Positions 16,121-24,461 of a stretch of 62,173 bases of DNA are shown piece after piece (the stretch's first letter is position 1; each line of letters begins with the position of its first letter). A program made the translations under genes and the position numbers. The stretch comes from Bacteroidales bacterium (GTDB lineage: Bacteria > Bacteroidota > Bacteroidia > Bacteroidales > NBLH01). The stretch is from assembly GCA_016937695.1 (NCBI GenBank), contig JAFGWC010000156.1, positions 1-62,173 of the forward strand, read 5' to 3'. The notes under the pieces are model-generated. The model had not been told where the DNA came from. It did no database searches and was given only the letters and a program-made list of their open reading frames with translations.

Positions 16121-16260
16121 ATTCTTTAATATATAATATTTAAACTTTTAAAAAGAGAATTAAAACTTATAATAATATTTGTTAATTTATTAGATTTTTT
16201 ATTACTGATTTTTTTTAATTAAAATATGATTTAGTTTGCTCATTTTCAACAAATACGTTC

Positions 16261-16491
16261 TCATTTTTTACTTGCAAAATAAGCCAAGAATAGTGCTATC
16301 AAAAACAAAATGAATGTAATCAGTCCATAAACAAAAACCGATTGTGCATGATATACAATTGTAGTAGTTTTATCAAAATAGTTTCCGTTTGAATTATAGG
16401 GTAATGCAAATCTGTTTTTAAATTCTAATCCTACAATAGCTGTTAAAAATGTGAAGATTAAAGCAATTATTATCCAAATTGTTTTTTTCAT
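16261..16491 (-). CDS. small two-helix membrane protein, unknown
   Basis: 76 residues with two hydrophobic helices (TIWIIIALIFTFLTAIVG and VYGLITFILFLIALFLAYF) joined by a loop of about 35 residues with several Asn and Tyr. The C-terminus is basic (ASKK). Its start overlaps the stop of the preceding gene by four bases (ATGA), so the two are coupled and probably act together. No family recognised. Confidence 0.6.
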   Translation of the reverse strand: MKKTIWIIIALIFTFLTAIVGLEFKNRFALPYNSNGNYFDKTTTIVYHAQSVFVYGLITFILFLIALFLAYFASKK

Positions 16492-16886
16492 TTTGCTTTA
16501 TTCATTTTTGGCTTCTGTTCAATCTGCTTTAAAATCTTCTTAACTAACTTTTGCACTTCTGCCTTTTTAACTTGGTTGTAGAAATTATTACCTAAAGTGT
16601 AATTTGTTTTTTCAGGAACAAAATGTTTGTAAATCAATTCCTGCAAATCTAATTGGTTCTCTTTTCCTTTATAATTGCTGTACTTTATATTTTTCAACTG
16701 TTCTTTAGGCAAATTAATAATATCTGCTAAAGCTTTAACAATATTTTGTTCTTGCATTTTTCCTTCATATTGTAATTCTGCATTATTCAAATAATTAAAA
16801 ACTGCATTCTCATTTATTTTACAAGCTATTATTGTACTTATAAAAACTAATATTGTTATAAAAATAATGTTTATTTTTTCTTTCAT
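16488..16886 (-). CDS. membrane-anchored or lipidated small protein, unknown
   Basis: 132 residues from the ATG at 16886. An N-terminal hydrophobic segment ends FISTIIACK, which could be a weak lipobox or a simple membrane anchor. The rest is helical and Lys/Gln/Asn-rich, ending EQKPKMNKAK. Coupled by a four-base overlap to the downstream two-helix protein. The pair may form a small envelope complex. No family recognised. Confidence 0.55.
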   Translation of the reverse strand: MKEKINIIFITILVFISTIIACKINENAVFNYLNNAELQYEGKMQEQNIVKALADIINLPKEQLKNIKYSNYKGKENQLDLQELIYKHFVPEKTNYTLGNNFYNQVKKAEVQKLVKKILKQIEQKPKMNKAK

Positions 16887-17033
16887 CGTCAAACAATTTA
16901 TCTGTTTTTCAGTAATTATTTTATAAAAGTAAAAGTACCTCTAAAATAGTAAATCAAAAAATTAATTTTTTATGTTAATATTCAAAACAAAAATTACGTA
17001 AATTACTGATTTATAATTTGCTGCAATAAATTT

Positions 17034-17073
17034 CAAAAAAAAGACTTAACAGATTTTATCGTCTGTTAAGTCT
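17034..17073 (-). terminator. terminator of the Tim44-like gene (palindrome family copy 2)
   Basis: Perfect 12-bp stem AGACTTAACAGA / TCTGTTAAGTCT with an 8-base loop, followed on the reverse strand by nine U. It lies about 50 bases past the stop at 17125. Confidence 0.85.
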
Positions 17074-17124
17074 AAAGCTAGAATATTTTAAATATAAAAT
17101 ATCTTAACTAATTAATTATTAAAT

Positions 17125-18675
17125 CTAACCTGTATATTCTTCGTCCTGCACAATTGATGCAAGTATCCACGAAAAATCTCCATTGCTTATTTTTGTGTTG
17201 CAATATTCACAAACAGCAGCTTGTCCCATTTTATCGGCAGGCGCACCGCAGTTTGGGCAGTTATGTAGGCTAAATTCTTGTTTTTTATTTTCAACACCGG
17301 TTCTTCTTATAAATGTCCAGTATTCGCTAAACAATCGCGGATTTTTCTTAGAGCCTCCAATTACTTTGCCTTCTTTATTAACTACATAATCCATGCACGA
17401 AGCATAAATTCTAACTGTAAACGATTCATAGAATTTATCAACATCAATTGCCGACATGTCTATTCGCTTAATTTGTATATTGTCTAGTTTATTTGTTAGA
17501 TTTTCTTTTTGATATGCGCTTAACCAAAAGCTGTACGATTCGTATAATCTGTCTGAAACCAAATGTCTGATATTATTCCATTGCTTAGAAGACCAAGCTT
17601 TATAAATTTCAGTAAAGTAATTAACAGCAATATTATCAGTAAAATCAGTCCAAAAGGTATCCCAGTTTACAAGATTATGATTAGATGTGAATTTTGCAAT
17701 GTAGTTTCCAATTGCAGGCTGAATTATTGTAGGATAATCTGTTCCAATTTCCTGTTCGTAATGTGCTAGTCCCTTTGTGCTAAATGTTTCTTGAGCCAAA
17801 ATACTAATATTATTAACCGACCATTGCATTGTACCGGCTTCGATAAAAGTTTCGCAATATTCACATTTTCCGGCATCAGTAAAATTACTTGCAGCACCAC
17901 AATTAGGGCATTTTAAATCTCTCATACTGTCGGGTTCTAAAGAAAAAATGCCTTTTTTTCGGCTAAACTGCCAACGCTCTGTTAAAATGTGACGAGTGCT
18001 TTTACCGGCAATTGATTTTGTATAATTAGATTTTATATCAACAGCAATAGAAGTGTAATCGCCACCTTCAAAAACAGAAATAATGTTAATATTACCAATA
18101 ACTATTTCGTTAATACTGCTTTGCTGATTAATGTTTTTTGTAGAATTATCCCAAATATTCTTAAAAAGAAATGGCTTAATGTTTTTGAACTCTGATTTAC
18201 CAAAATATGTATAATATTTATTATATAATGATGAAACAAAATCAAGAAATAGAGTTTTTGAAAAGTTTGGGTCGCTGTTTTTTAAATTATCAATTTGATT
18301 TTCGGCGCGTTGATATTCGTTGCTTTTATTTTGATAAGTTGGTGAAGAACTGATAGTTTGTTTGCTGCCTGATTTTCTTTTGTTTTTGTAATAATATACC
18401 ACAATAATTAAAATAACCAGAGGAATAGAAATTTCGGGTGATAATGATAGAAGTATCCAAATAATAAGGTTTGCAATACCATCGCCACCGCCACTGTTTC
18501 CGCTGCTTCCGCTCGAATATGAATGTCCGCCTCCCGGGCGCGAGTACATTAAATCAGGAATAAACAAAAATGCAATTAAAAATATTACTGATATTACTAC
18601 AGAATATGATAAAAACTTAATTGTTTTTTTATTGTTTTCGATAAATTTTTTATTTAAAAAAGGATATTTTCTCAT
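17125..18675 (-). CDS. membrane protein with two Tim44-like/zinc-ribbon modules
   Basis: 516 residues. A membrane helix at about 20-42 is followed by a Gly/Ser-rich loop (45-66) with the motif GGGHSYSSGSSG, and a second helix at 67-96. Two similar modules follow. Each has a Tim44-like domain (about 130-240 and 320-460), ending in a WxFxRKxG/WTFIRRTG strand, and then a zinc ribbon. Ribbon 1 uses C256, C259, C271 and C274. Ribbon 2 uses C473, C476, C489 and C492. The internal duplication is evident from the shared order. Bacterial Tim44-like proteins are thought to be membrane-associated scaffolds. The TPM-domain gene 67 bases upstream on the same strand is a probable partner. Confidence 0.82.
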   Translation of the reverse strand: MRKYPFLNKKFIENNKKTIKFLSYSVVISVIFLIAFLFIPDLMYSRPGGGHSYSSGSSGNSGGGDGIANLIIWILLSLSPEISIPLVILIIVVYYYKNKRKSGSKQTISSSPTYQNKSNEYQRAENQIDNLKNSDPNFSKTLFLDFVSSLYNKYYTYFGKSEFKNIKPFLFKNIWDNSTKNINQQSSINEIVIGNINIISVFEGGDYTSIAVDIKSNYTKSIAGKSTRHILTERWQFSRKKGIFSLEPDSMRDLKCPNCGAASNFTDAGKCEYCETFIEAGTMQWSVNNISILAQETFSTKGLAHYEQEIGTDYPTIIQPAIGNYIAKFTSNHNLVNWDTFWTDFTDNIAVNYFTEIYKAWSSKQWNNIRHLVSDRLYESYSFWLSAYQKENLTNKLDNIQIKRIDMSAIDVDKFYESFTVRIYASCMDYVVNKEGKVIGGSKKNPRLFSEYWTFIRRTGVENKKQEFSLHNCPNCGAPADKMGQAAVCEYCNTKISNGDFSWILASIVQDEEYTG

Positions 18676-18742
18676 GATATTTTTATTTTATCAGTTAATA
18701 AAACTGTAAAAATTAGTTTTTAATGTAAAATTTCTGATATTA

Positions 18743-19366
18743 TTATAAATTAACATCTAAATCGTCCGGCAATTCATTTATATCGTTTTCAACAGGAGGA
18801 ATATATTTCGAGAATATGTCTTTGCATTTTTCTAATTGCACAACAAGTTCATCAGCAATATTGTTTGATTTAAAAACAGCATTAAAATTTTCGTTGATAT
18901 TTTCCCATTCTTCTTCAGGAACAGATGTTTTTGCGCCTCTGTCTGGCAAAATATAAATTTGTTTTTCAAACTCAGATAAGTAGATTAAAGTACCAATTCT
19001 GTTATTTGTAAATCTTATTCCGCCTTTTTGAAAAGTTGCTCTTGCTGCAATTTCAACAGCTTTAACTTTTCGTGATTTTTTTATTAGTAAAGCATGTAAA
19101 AAAGGAACAGAAGCAAATAAACCAAAAACAGCAAAAAAACTAAGAATAGTAAAAGCATAAATACTATAAACTCCAAATTCTAAAGGCGAAAACATAAAAA
19201 AAGTATATAACAAAAAGGAAAAAATAATTCCTGCCAAAAGCGGAATGTCTTTATACTTATCAGATTGAGCTTTTATAATAACAACAATTTCAATAAACGA
19301 GTTGTTTTCAATATCTTCAATAGTTTCGTATAATTTAGTTCTGAAATCTTCATTAAATTGTTTCAT
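18743..19366 (-). CDS. TPM-domain membrane protein
   Basis: 207 residues. An N-terminal TPM-type start (ENNSFIEIVVIIKAQSDKYKD) is interrupted by two membrane helices (IPLLAGIIFSFLLYTFFMF and the following YAFTILSFFAVFGLFA). The second half of the domain then follows (RIGTLIYLSEFEKQIYILPDRGA). The order matches the DUF2207/TPM-associated putative phosphatase-like proteins that sit beside LemA or Tim44-like genes. No LemA gene is seen here. Acidic C-terminus. Cotranscription with the downstream Tim44-like gene is likely. Biochemical role unknown. Confidence 0.75.
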   Translation of the reverse strand: MKQFNEDFRTKLYETIEDIENNSFIEIVVIIKAQSDKYKDIPLLAGIIFSFLLYTFFMFSPLEFGVYSIYAFTILSFFAVFGLFASVPFLHALLIKKSRKVKAVEIAARATFQKGGIRFTNNRIGTLIYLSEFEKQIYILPDRGAKTSVPEEEWENINENFNAVFKSNNIADELVVQLEKCKDIFSKYIPPVENDINELPDDLDVNL

Positions 19367-19481
19367 TATTATATATTTAAGTTGAGGTTTTTAATTATCA
19401 GAATCCTAAATACTGAATTCTGCTTTTATTATTTTAGATTTTATGCAAATTACTTATTACATAATTGTATTTTATCTATTA

Positions 19482-20567
19482 TTACAGTTTTGGATTTATT
19501 TTCATTATATCCTTGATTAATAATTCTAAAGATTCTCTTTTATACTTAGGGATTTTTCTATTATCCGCATTAATAACTATTACTATATCTAATTCAGGAA
19601 TTATATTTATTATTTGTCCTCCATTTCCCGGAATAAACCACGAATTAAAACCATACTCTGTTTTCACCATTTGCCACTGATAACAACTATAAAAAGGATG
19701 TTTAATTTCAATATAAGGACTAAATATTTCTTCAATCCATTTTTCTGAAACAATTTCTTTCTTATTCCATTTTCCTTTATTCAAATGTAAAAGTCCATAT
19801 TTAGCTATATCTCTTGATTTTAGAAATAATCCGCCGCCACTGTCGTAAACTCCGTTTTTCTCAAGCCAATTATATTTGTTTATTCCAAGCGGTTCAAAAA
19901 GATATTTTTCTGCAAAATCAGCAATATTTTGTCCCGTTTCCCTTTTTATAATTTCACTTAAAATAATATTGTTTGGTCCACTATACACATATTTAGTTCC
20001 CGGAATTGTTTCCATAGGTAACATTATGGCTGATTTTAACCAATCATCAGTTAAATCCATTTTTCTGCCCATATTATTTGAATCAATAAGAGGTAAAGAT
20101 TGTTCATCCCATTTAAAACCGGAAGTCATTGTCAACAAATCTTTTATGGTTATTTTGCTTTTTAGTGTGTCTCTTTTGAGATTTTGAAATTCGGGAAAGA
20201 AGTCTAACATTTTTTGGTCAACGTTTTTGATATAACCTTTCTCTATTGCCACACCAATTAACAAAGAATTAAAACTTTTAGTATTTGATGCTAAAAAATG
20301 AAGTTGGTCCTTTTCCCATCCATTATAATATTGTTCTATTACAAGTTTGTTGTTTACAATCACAAGCAAACTGTGAATGTTCCCATATTTGCCTGAACAA
20401 ATATCTTTGTTTGTTTTAATAAAGGCATTCGTGTCAAGATTTTGTATCTCAAGACTAGAAACTTGTATACCATCATTAATATCAATTGGTTGTTGATAAG
20501 AGCAATCATTTTTTGTATTGCAAGATATTAAAGCTAAAATAATTAAACCACCTATTATTTTTTTCAT
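19482..20567 (-). CDS. beta-lactamase-fold serine hydrolase lipoprotein (S12 type)
   Basis: 361 residues. Lipobox near residue 16 (ALISCN). The S-x-x-K catalytic motif is SNTKSFN, the Y-x-N/G element is YSGPNN, and a late GNGGQIINIIPE segment corresponds to the third (HxG/KTG-like) motif. The family includes esterases, D-aminopeptidases and DD-peptidases. It acts in the periplasm on an ester or peptide substrate that cannot be told from sequence. One base separates its start from the stop of the upstream membrane protein gene, so the two form an operon. Confidence 0.88.
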   Translation of the reverse strand: MKKIIGGLIILALISCNTKNDCSYQQPIDINDGIQVSSLEIQNLDTNAFIKTNKDICSGKYGNIHSLLVIVNNKLVIEQYYNGWEKDQLHFLASNTKSFNSLLIGVAIEKGYIKNVDQKMLDFFPEFQNLKRDTLKSKITIKDLLTMTSGFKWDEQSLPLIDSNNMGRKMDLTDDWLKSAIMLPMETIPGTKYVYSGPNNIILSEIIKRETGQNIADFAEKYLFEPLGINKYNWLEKNGVYDSGGGLFLKSRDIAKYGLLHLNKGKWNKKEIVSEKWIEEIFSPYIEIKHPFYSCYQWQMVKTEYGFNSWFIPGNGGQIINIIPELDIVIVINADNRKIPKYKRESLELLIKDIMKINPKL

Positions 20568-20568
20568 A

Positions 20569-21024
20569 TTAATTGGTTCGATTTTTCAATGATACCTTCA
20601 GAGATAAATATATTTTTTCGGCTATATTGAAAATATAATCTTTTTCACCCGACATAATTTCAATCTTTTTATCATGCAAAACCATGAAAAGTTTGTAAAC
20701 ATCGTTCGTTTCTATTCTGCTTATAGAAAGAACATTCATTCTTTGTGTTTCTCTAGTTTTTATTATTTGAAGATTAAGTATAGATTTTATACTATCCCAT
20801 TTTCCTTTCTTAATTTCAAAAAAAGAAGTATAAATTTTTAATCTTCTATTATCAGTATCTATTATTATACCAGCTCTTATAAAAAGCAATAGCAATGATA
20901 TCAAGAAAAATAATATTCCTGCCCAGTCCAAGACTAACATTCGCCAGATACTAATAACGAATAACATTATTCCTAAATAAATAAAATTTAGAGGCAGTTT
21001 GTTTGTTTTGTAATTCAAAATCAT
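20569..21024 (-). CDS. two-helix membrane protein with PH-like domain, unknown
   Basis: 151 residues. Two adjacent membrane helices (LNFIYLGIMLFVISIWRML and WAGILFFLISLLLLFIRAG) are followed by a cytoplasmic beta-rich part (RRLKIYTSFFEIKKGKWDSIKSI). This resembles the bacterial PH-like domains found behind helical hairpins. First gene of a tight two-gene unit with the serine hydrolase, which starts one base after this stop. Function unknown. Confidence 0.65.
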   Translation of the reverse strand: MILNYKTNKLPLNFIYLGIMLFVISIWRMLVLDWAGILFFLISLLLLFIRAGIIIDTDNRRLKIYTSFFEIKKGKWDSIKSILNLQIIKTRETQRMNVLSISRIETNDVYKLFMVLHDKKIEIMSGEKDYIFNIAEKIYLSLKVSLKNRTN

Positions 21025-21184
21025 TTTGAGGTTTTTTATTATGTTGTTGATTTTTCTTTCAATAAACTTTAAATTATATCAACATTAATTATTAAAATTT
21101 TTATTTTCAACAATTAAAATAATTAATAAATATACAAAAATTATTATAAAACTAAGTTTAGATTTTCAATTAACATTTACTTTT

Positions 21185-21192
21185 TATCTTTG
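21185..21192 (+). promoter_or_regulatory. possible -7 element of the gmk-nadD unit
   Basis: TATCTTTG matches TAnnTTTG and ends 20 bases before the gmk ATG. No -33 TTTG is seen at 17-21 bases. The leader would be very short. Confidence 0.35.
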
Positions 21193-21212
21193 TGTATAAA
21201 AAAATATTTAAA

Positions 21213-21776
21213 ATGGGTAAATTAATAATATTTTCAGCACCTTCTGGCTCAGGAAAAACAACAATTGTAAAAAAAGTATTGCAGCATTTTAATAATTTAG
21301 AGTTTTCAATATCAGCATGTAGTAGATTGCCGCGCGGAAACGAAAAAAACGGAATAGATTATTATTTTTTATCTGCAGAAGAATTTAGAAACAGCATACA
21401 AAGCAATAAATTTGTTGAATGGGAAGAAGTTTATGAAAATCAGTATTACGGAACTTTAATTTCGGAATTAGACAGAATTTGGAAAAAAGGAAATAGTGTT
21501 GTTTTTGACGTTGATGTTGTTGGCGGATTAAATATTAAGAAAAAATATCAGCAAAATTCATTAGCAATTTTTATACAACCACCTTCAATTGATGAGTTAG
21601 AAAAAAGGCTAAGAAAGAGAGCAACCGACAATGAAGAGCAAATAAAAAAACGAATTAATAAAGCAGAAAAAGAACTGCTTTATTCAAAAGATTTTGATAA
21701 AGTTATATTAAATGATGATTTAGATATAGCTGTTAATCAAACAATTAAGCTTATTGAGAATTTTATATCTATTTAA
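21213..21776 (+). CDS. gmk: guanylate kinase
   Basis: 187 residues from the ATG at 21213. It phosphorylates GMP to GDP with ATP in the cytoplasm. The P-loop is SAPSGSGKTT. The GMP-binding region shows CSRLPRGNEKNGIDYYFL and FVEWEEVYENQYYGT, and the lid has RLRKRATDNEEQIKKRI. The longer reading from 21192 adds residues that do not belong to the family. nadD begins 3 bases after the stop, a gene order common in Bacteroidota. Confidence 0.97.
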   Translation: MGKLIIFSAPSGSGKTTIVKKVLQHFNNLEFSISACSRLPRGNEKNGIDYYFLSAEEFRNSIQSNKFVEWEEVYENQYYGTLISELDRIWKKGNSVVFDVDVVGGLNIKKKYQQNSLAIFIQPPSIDELEKRLRKRATDNEEQIKKRINKAEKELLYSKDFDKVILNDDLDIAVNQTIKLIENFISI

Positions 21777-21779
21777 ACA

Positions 21780-22358
21780 ATGAAAGCTAAGATAGGATTA
21801 TATTTCGGTTCGTTTAATCCAATACACAACGGACATTTGGCTATAGCAAATTACATGCTCGAATTTACTGATATTGAGCAAATTTGGTTTGTTGTTAGTC
21901 CACAAAATCCGTTTAAACAAAAACAAAATATATTGCCTGATTATCAGCGACTTGAAATGGTAAATTTAGCAATAGAAGATAAGAATGGATATTATGCTTC
22001 AAATATTGAATTTAATTTGCCAAAGCCATCATTTACAATAGATACGTTAACATATTTATACGATAAATATCCTGATAAAGAATTTGTTTTAATAATGGGA
22101 ACAGATAATTTAATAAATTTCCATAAATGGAAGAATTTTAATGAGATTTTGAGATATTATCACATATATGTTTATCCAAGACCCGGAAGCGTAAATACAG
22201 AATTAATGAAACATCCGCAAGTAAAACTTGTTGATGCGCCTCTTATGGAAATTTCATCGAGTTTTTTGCGTAATTCGATAAAAGAGAAAAAAAATGTGCA
22301 GTTTTTTATGCCGCAAAAAGTATATGATTTTATTAAAGAAATGCATTTTTATGAATAA
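21780..22358 (+). CDS. nadD: nicotinate-nucleotide adenylyltransferase
   Basis: 192 residues. It transfers AMP from ATP to nicotinate mononucleotide in NAD synthesis. The nucleotidyltransferase signature GSFNPIHNGHLAIA and the C-terminal ISSSFLRNSI segment (the SSTxIR motif) are present, as is FVLIMGTDNLINFHKW. It starts three bases after gmk and is cotranscribed with it. Confidence 0.96.
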   Translation: MKAKIGLYFGSFNPIHNGHLAIANYMLEFTDIEQIWFVVSPQNPFKQKQNILPDYQRLEMVNLAIEDKNGYYASNIEFNLPKPSFTIDTLTYLYDKYPDKEFVLIMGTDNLINFHKWKNFNEILRYYHIYVYPRPGSVNTELMKHPQVKLVDAPLMEISSSFLRNSIKEKKNVQFFMPQKVYDFIKEMHFYE

Positions 22359-22391
22359 AAGTATCAAATTATACAATTAAACTGCAAAAAT

Positions 22392-22970
22392 ATGGGAACA
22401 GAAAAAATCAGATGTGCTTGGACAGGCAACAATGAATTTAATAATGTATATCATGATAAAGAATGGGGAGTTCCGATACATGACGATAAAAAATTGTTTG
22501 AGTTTTTGATTTTGGATGCTTTTCAGGCAGGTTTAAGCTGGTTAACGATATTAAAAAAGAGAGAAAACTTCAGGAAAGCTTTTGATGGTTTTAATGCAGA
22601 AAAAATTGCAAAATATAATCAGACTAAAATAGATGAATTGCTTAATAATGAGGGAATTATTAGAAATAAATTGAAAATAAATGCTGCTGTAACAAATGCA
22701 AAAGCTTTTTTAGAAGTAAAAAAGGAATTTGGCAGTTTTGATAAATACATTTGGCAATTTGTTGATTATAATACAATTACAAACAAATGGAAAACCATAA
22801 AAGAGGTACCTGCAAGTAGAAAAGAATCAGATTCAATGAGTAAAGATTTGAAAAAGCGAGGTTTTAAATTTGTGGGAACAACAATCTGTTATGCATTTAT
22901 GCAAGCAGCCGGACTGGTAAACGACCATACAACCGACTGCTTTAGATATTCTGAAATTGACTTTGATTGA
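22392..22970 (+). CDS. tag: DNA-3-methyladenine glycosylase I
   Basis: 192 residues. It removes 3-methyladenine from alkylated DNA. The opening RCAWTGNNEFNNVYHDKEWGVP is diagnostic, including a zinc-binding Cys. DAFQAGLSWLTILKKRENFR contains the family helix, and the end has HTTDCFR with zinc ligands His and Cys. It lies 33 bases after nadD on the same strand and may be read through from that unit. Confidence 0.95.
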   Translation: MGTEKIRCAWTGNNEFNNVYHDKEWGVPIHDDKKLFEFLILDAFQAGLSWLTILKKRENFRKAFDGFNAEKIAKYNQTKIDELLNNEGIIRNKLKINAAVTNAKAFLEVKKEFGSFDKYIWQFVDYNTITNKWKTIKEVPASRKESDSMSKDLKKRGFKFVGTTICYAFMQAAGLVNDHTTDCFRYSEIDFD

Positions 22971-23002
22971 TTGTTCTATTTATCAAGTTCATAAAATTTA
23001 AA

Positions 23003-23614
23003 TTATTTTACTTCAAAATCAAGCATAAGATTGTTTTCAATGCTTGCCGAAAGTTTGTCGCCAACTTTTACTTGACCAACACCGGCTGGAGTGCCTGTAA
23101 AAATTAAATCGCCAATTTTTAATGTTACAAACCTTGAAACATATGCAATTAAAGTGTCAAAATTGAAAATCAGATCTTTAGTATTTCCATTTTGCACAGT
23201 ATTTCCATTAATATCTAAATTAAAATTAATATTGTTTAAATCCGGAAAATTTGTTTTTGGAACAAATTCGCTTATTGGAGCGGCGCCGTCAAAAGCTTTT
23301 GCAATTTCCCACGGTTGTCCTTTTTCTTTGCAGATATTTTGTAAATCACGAGCAGTAAAATCAATTCCAATACCAATTTCATCATAATATCTGTTTGCGA
23401 ATTTTTCTTCAATATTTTTACCAACTTTACAGATTTTTATTACAATTTCTGTTTCGTAATGTACATCTTTAGAAAAATCAGGATAAAAGAAAGGATTATT
23501 ATTTCTAATTATTGAAGTTTCTGGCTTCATAAAAAACATTGGTGCTTTAGGAACAGGATTATTAAGTTCCTTTGCGTGTTCAATGTAATTTCTTCCAATT
23601 GCTATTATTTTCAT
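23003..23614 (-). CDS. fumarylacetoacetate hydrolase family protein (FAHD1/YcgM type)
   Basis: 203 residues covering the short FAH fold. It opens with the IAIGRNYIEHAKEL pattern of the FAHD1 group and has a metal-binding segment HYETEIVIKI (two Glu). It also carries IGIDFTARDLQ and GDLIFTGTPAGVGQV. Members act as oxaloacetate tautomerase/decarboxylase or acylpyruvate hydrolase with Mg or Mn. The short length and lack of an N-terminal extension favour this housekeeping type. Upstream on the same strand is the exonuclease gene, 48 bases away. Confidence 0.9.
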   Translation of the reverse strand: MKIIAIGRNYIEHAKELNNPVPKAPMFFMKPETSIIRNNNPFFYPDFSKDVHYETEIVIKICKVGKNIEEKFANRYYDEIGIGIDFTARDLQNICKEKGQPWEIAKAFDGAAPISEFVPKTNFPDLNNINFNLDINGNTVQNGNTKDLIFNFDTLIAYVSRFVTLKIGDLIFTGTPAGVGQVKVGDKLSASIENNLMLDFEVK

Positions 23615-23662
23615 ATTTTGATTTTTTATTGTCTGATTATTAAATGATTAGTGTGCTTTTTT

Positions 23663-24442
23663 TTATTTGACACTATCGCCGAAACTCATTCTAAGTTTAA
23701 CTGAAGTAAGAACTTTTTTTGTATAAAGAGGAAAATCGGCGTTCATTATCCAACTATAATATCCAGGTTCTTTGTTGAAAATTTCTTCTACAGTTTTACC
23801 TTTATGCTTTCCAAAATTAAAAGTTTCTTGTTTTTTATCATTAAAAATAATCATTCCAGCAAAATCGGCACTTTTAACTTGATGAGAAAATTTTGAAACT
23901 TGGTTAATGTCGTTAGTTAATTCTTCATATTTTTCAATTTGAGCTTTTAATACTTCATATGTAGCATTAACATCAGCTTCAGCAGTATGTGCATTTTCAA
24001 GATCTTTTCCACAATAAAATTTATATGCTGCCGATAAAGTTCTGGGTTCCATTTTAAAGAAAATAACTTGAGAATCTACTAATTTTCTTTTTTTGATATC
24101 AAAATCTATATCTGCTCTTAAAAATTCTTCTAAAAGCAAAGGAACATCGAACTTATTAGAGTTGTAGCCTCCCAAATCACAATTCTCTAAAAATGAATTA
24201 ATTTCTCTTCCAACATCAGCAAATGTTGGTTTGTCTTTTACATCCTTATCGTAAATACCATGAATTTTCGAAACTTTTTCTGGAATTGGAATTGTTGGGT
24301 TAATTACCCATGTTTTTGATTCTTTTTTTCCTTCAGGCATAATCCTTAGAATTGAAATTTCAACAATTCTGTCTTTGGCAATATTAATTCCTGTAGTTTC
24401 TAAATCAAAAAAAGCTATAGGTTTTGATAAGTTTAATTCCAT
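23663..24442 (-). CDS. DnaQ-type 3'-5' exonuclease with ExoX-like C-terminal domain
   Basis: 259 residues. The DEDDh nuclease domain (about 1-165) shows FFDLETTG (Exo I), GGYNSNKFDVPLL (Exo II) and AHTAEADVNATYEV (Exo III, catalytic His and Asp). After a linker, residues about 205-250 form a small domain with FNFGKHKGKTVEEIF and GYYSWIMNADFP. This is the pattern found at the C-terminus of exodeoxyribonuclease X and related proteins. It probably degrades single-stranded DNA in repair. It lies 19 bases downstream of the PD40 protein gene. Confidence 0.88.
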   Translation of the reverse strand: MELNLSKPIAFFDLETTGINIAKDRIVEISILRIMPEGKKESKTWVINPTIPIPEKVSKIHGIYDKDVKDKPTFADVGREINSFLENCDLGGYNSNKFDVPLLLEEFLRADIDFDIKKRKLVDSQVIFFKMEPRTLSAAYKFYCGKDLENAHTAEADVNATYEVLKAQIEKYEELTNDINQVSKFSHQVKSADFAGMIIFNDKKQETFNFGKHKGKTVEEIFNKEPGYYSWIMNADFPLYTKKVLTSVKLRMSFGDSVK

Positions 24443-24461
24443 AAATTTAATTTTAAGATAT

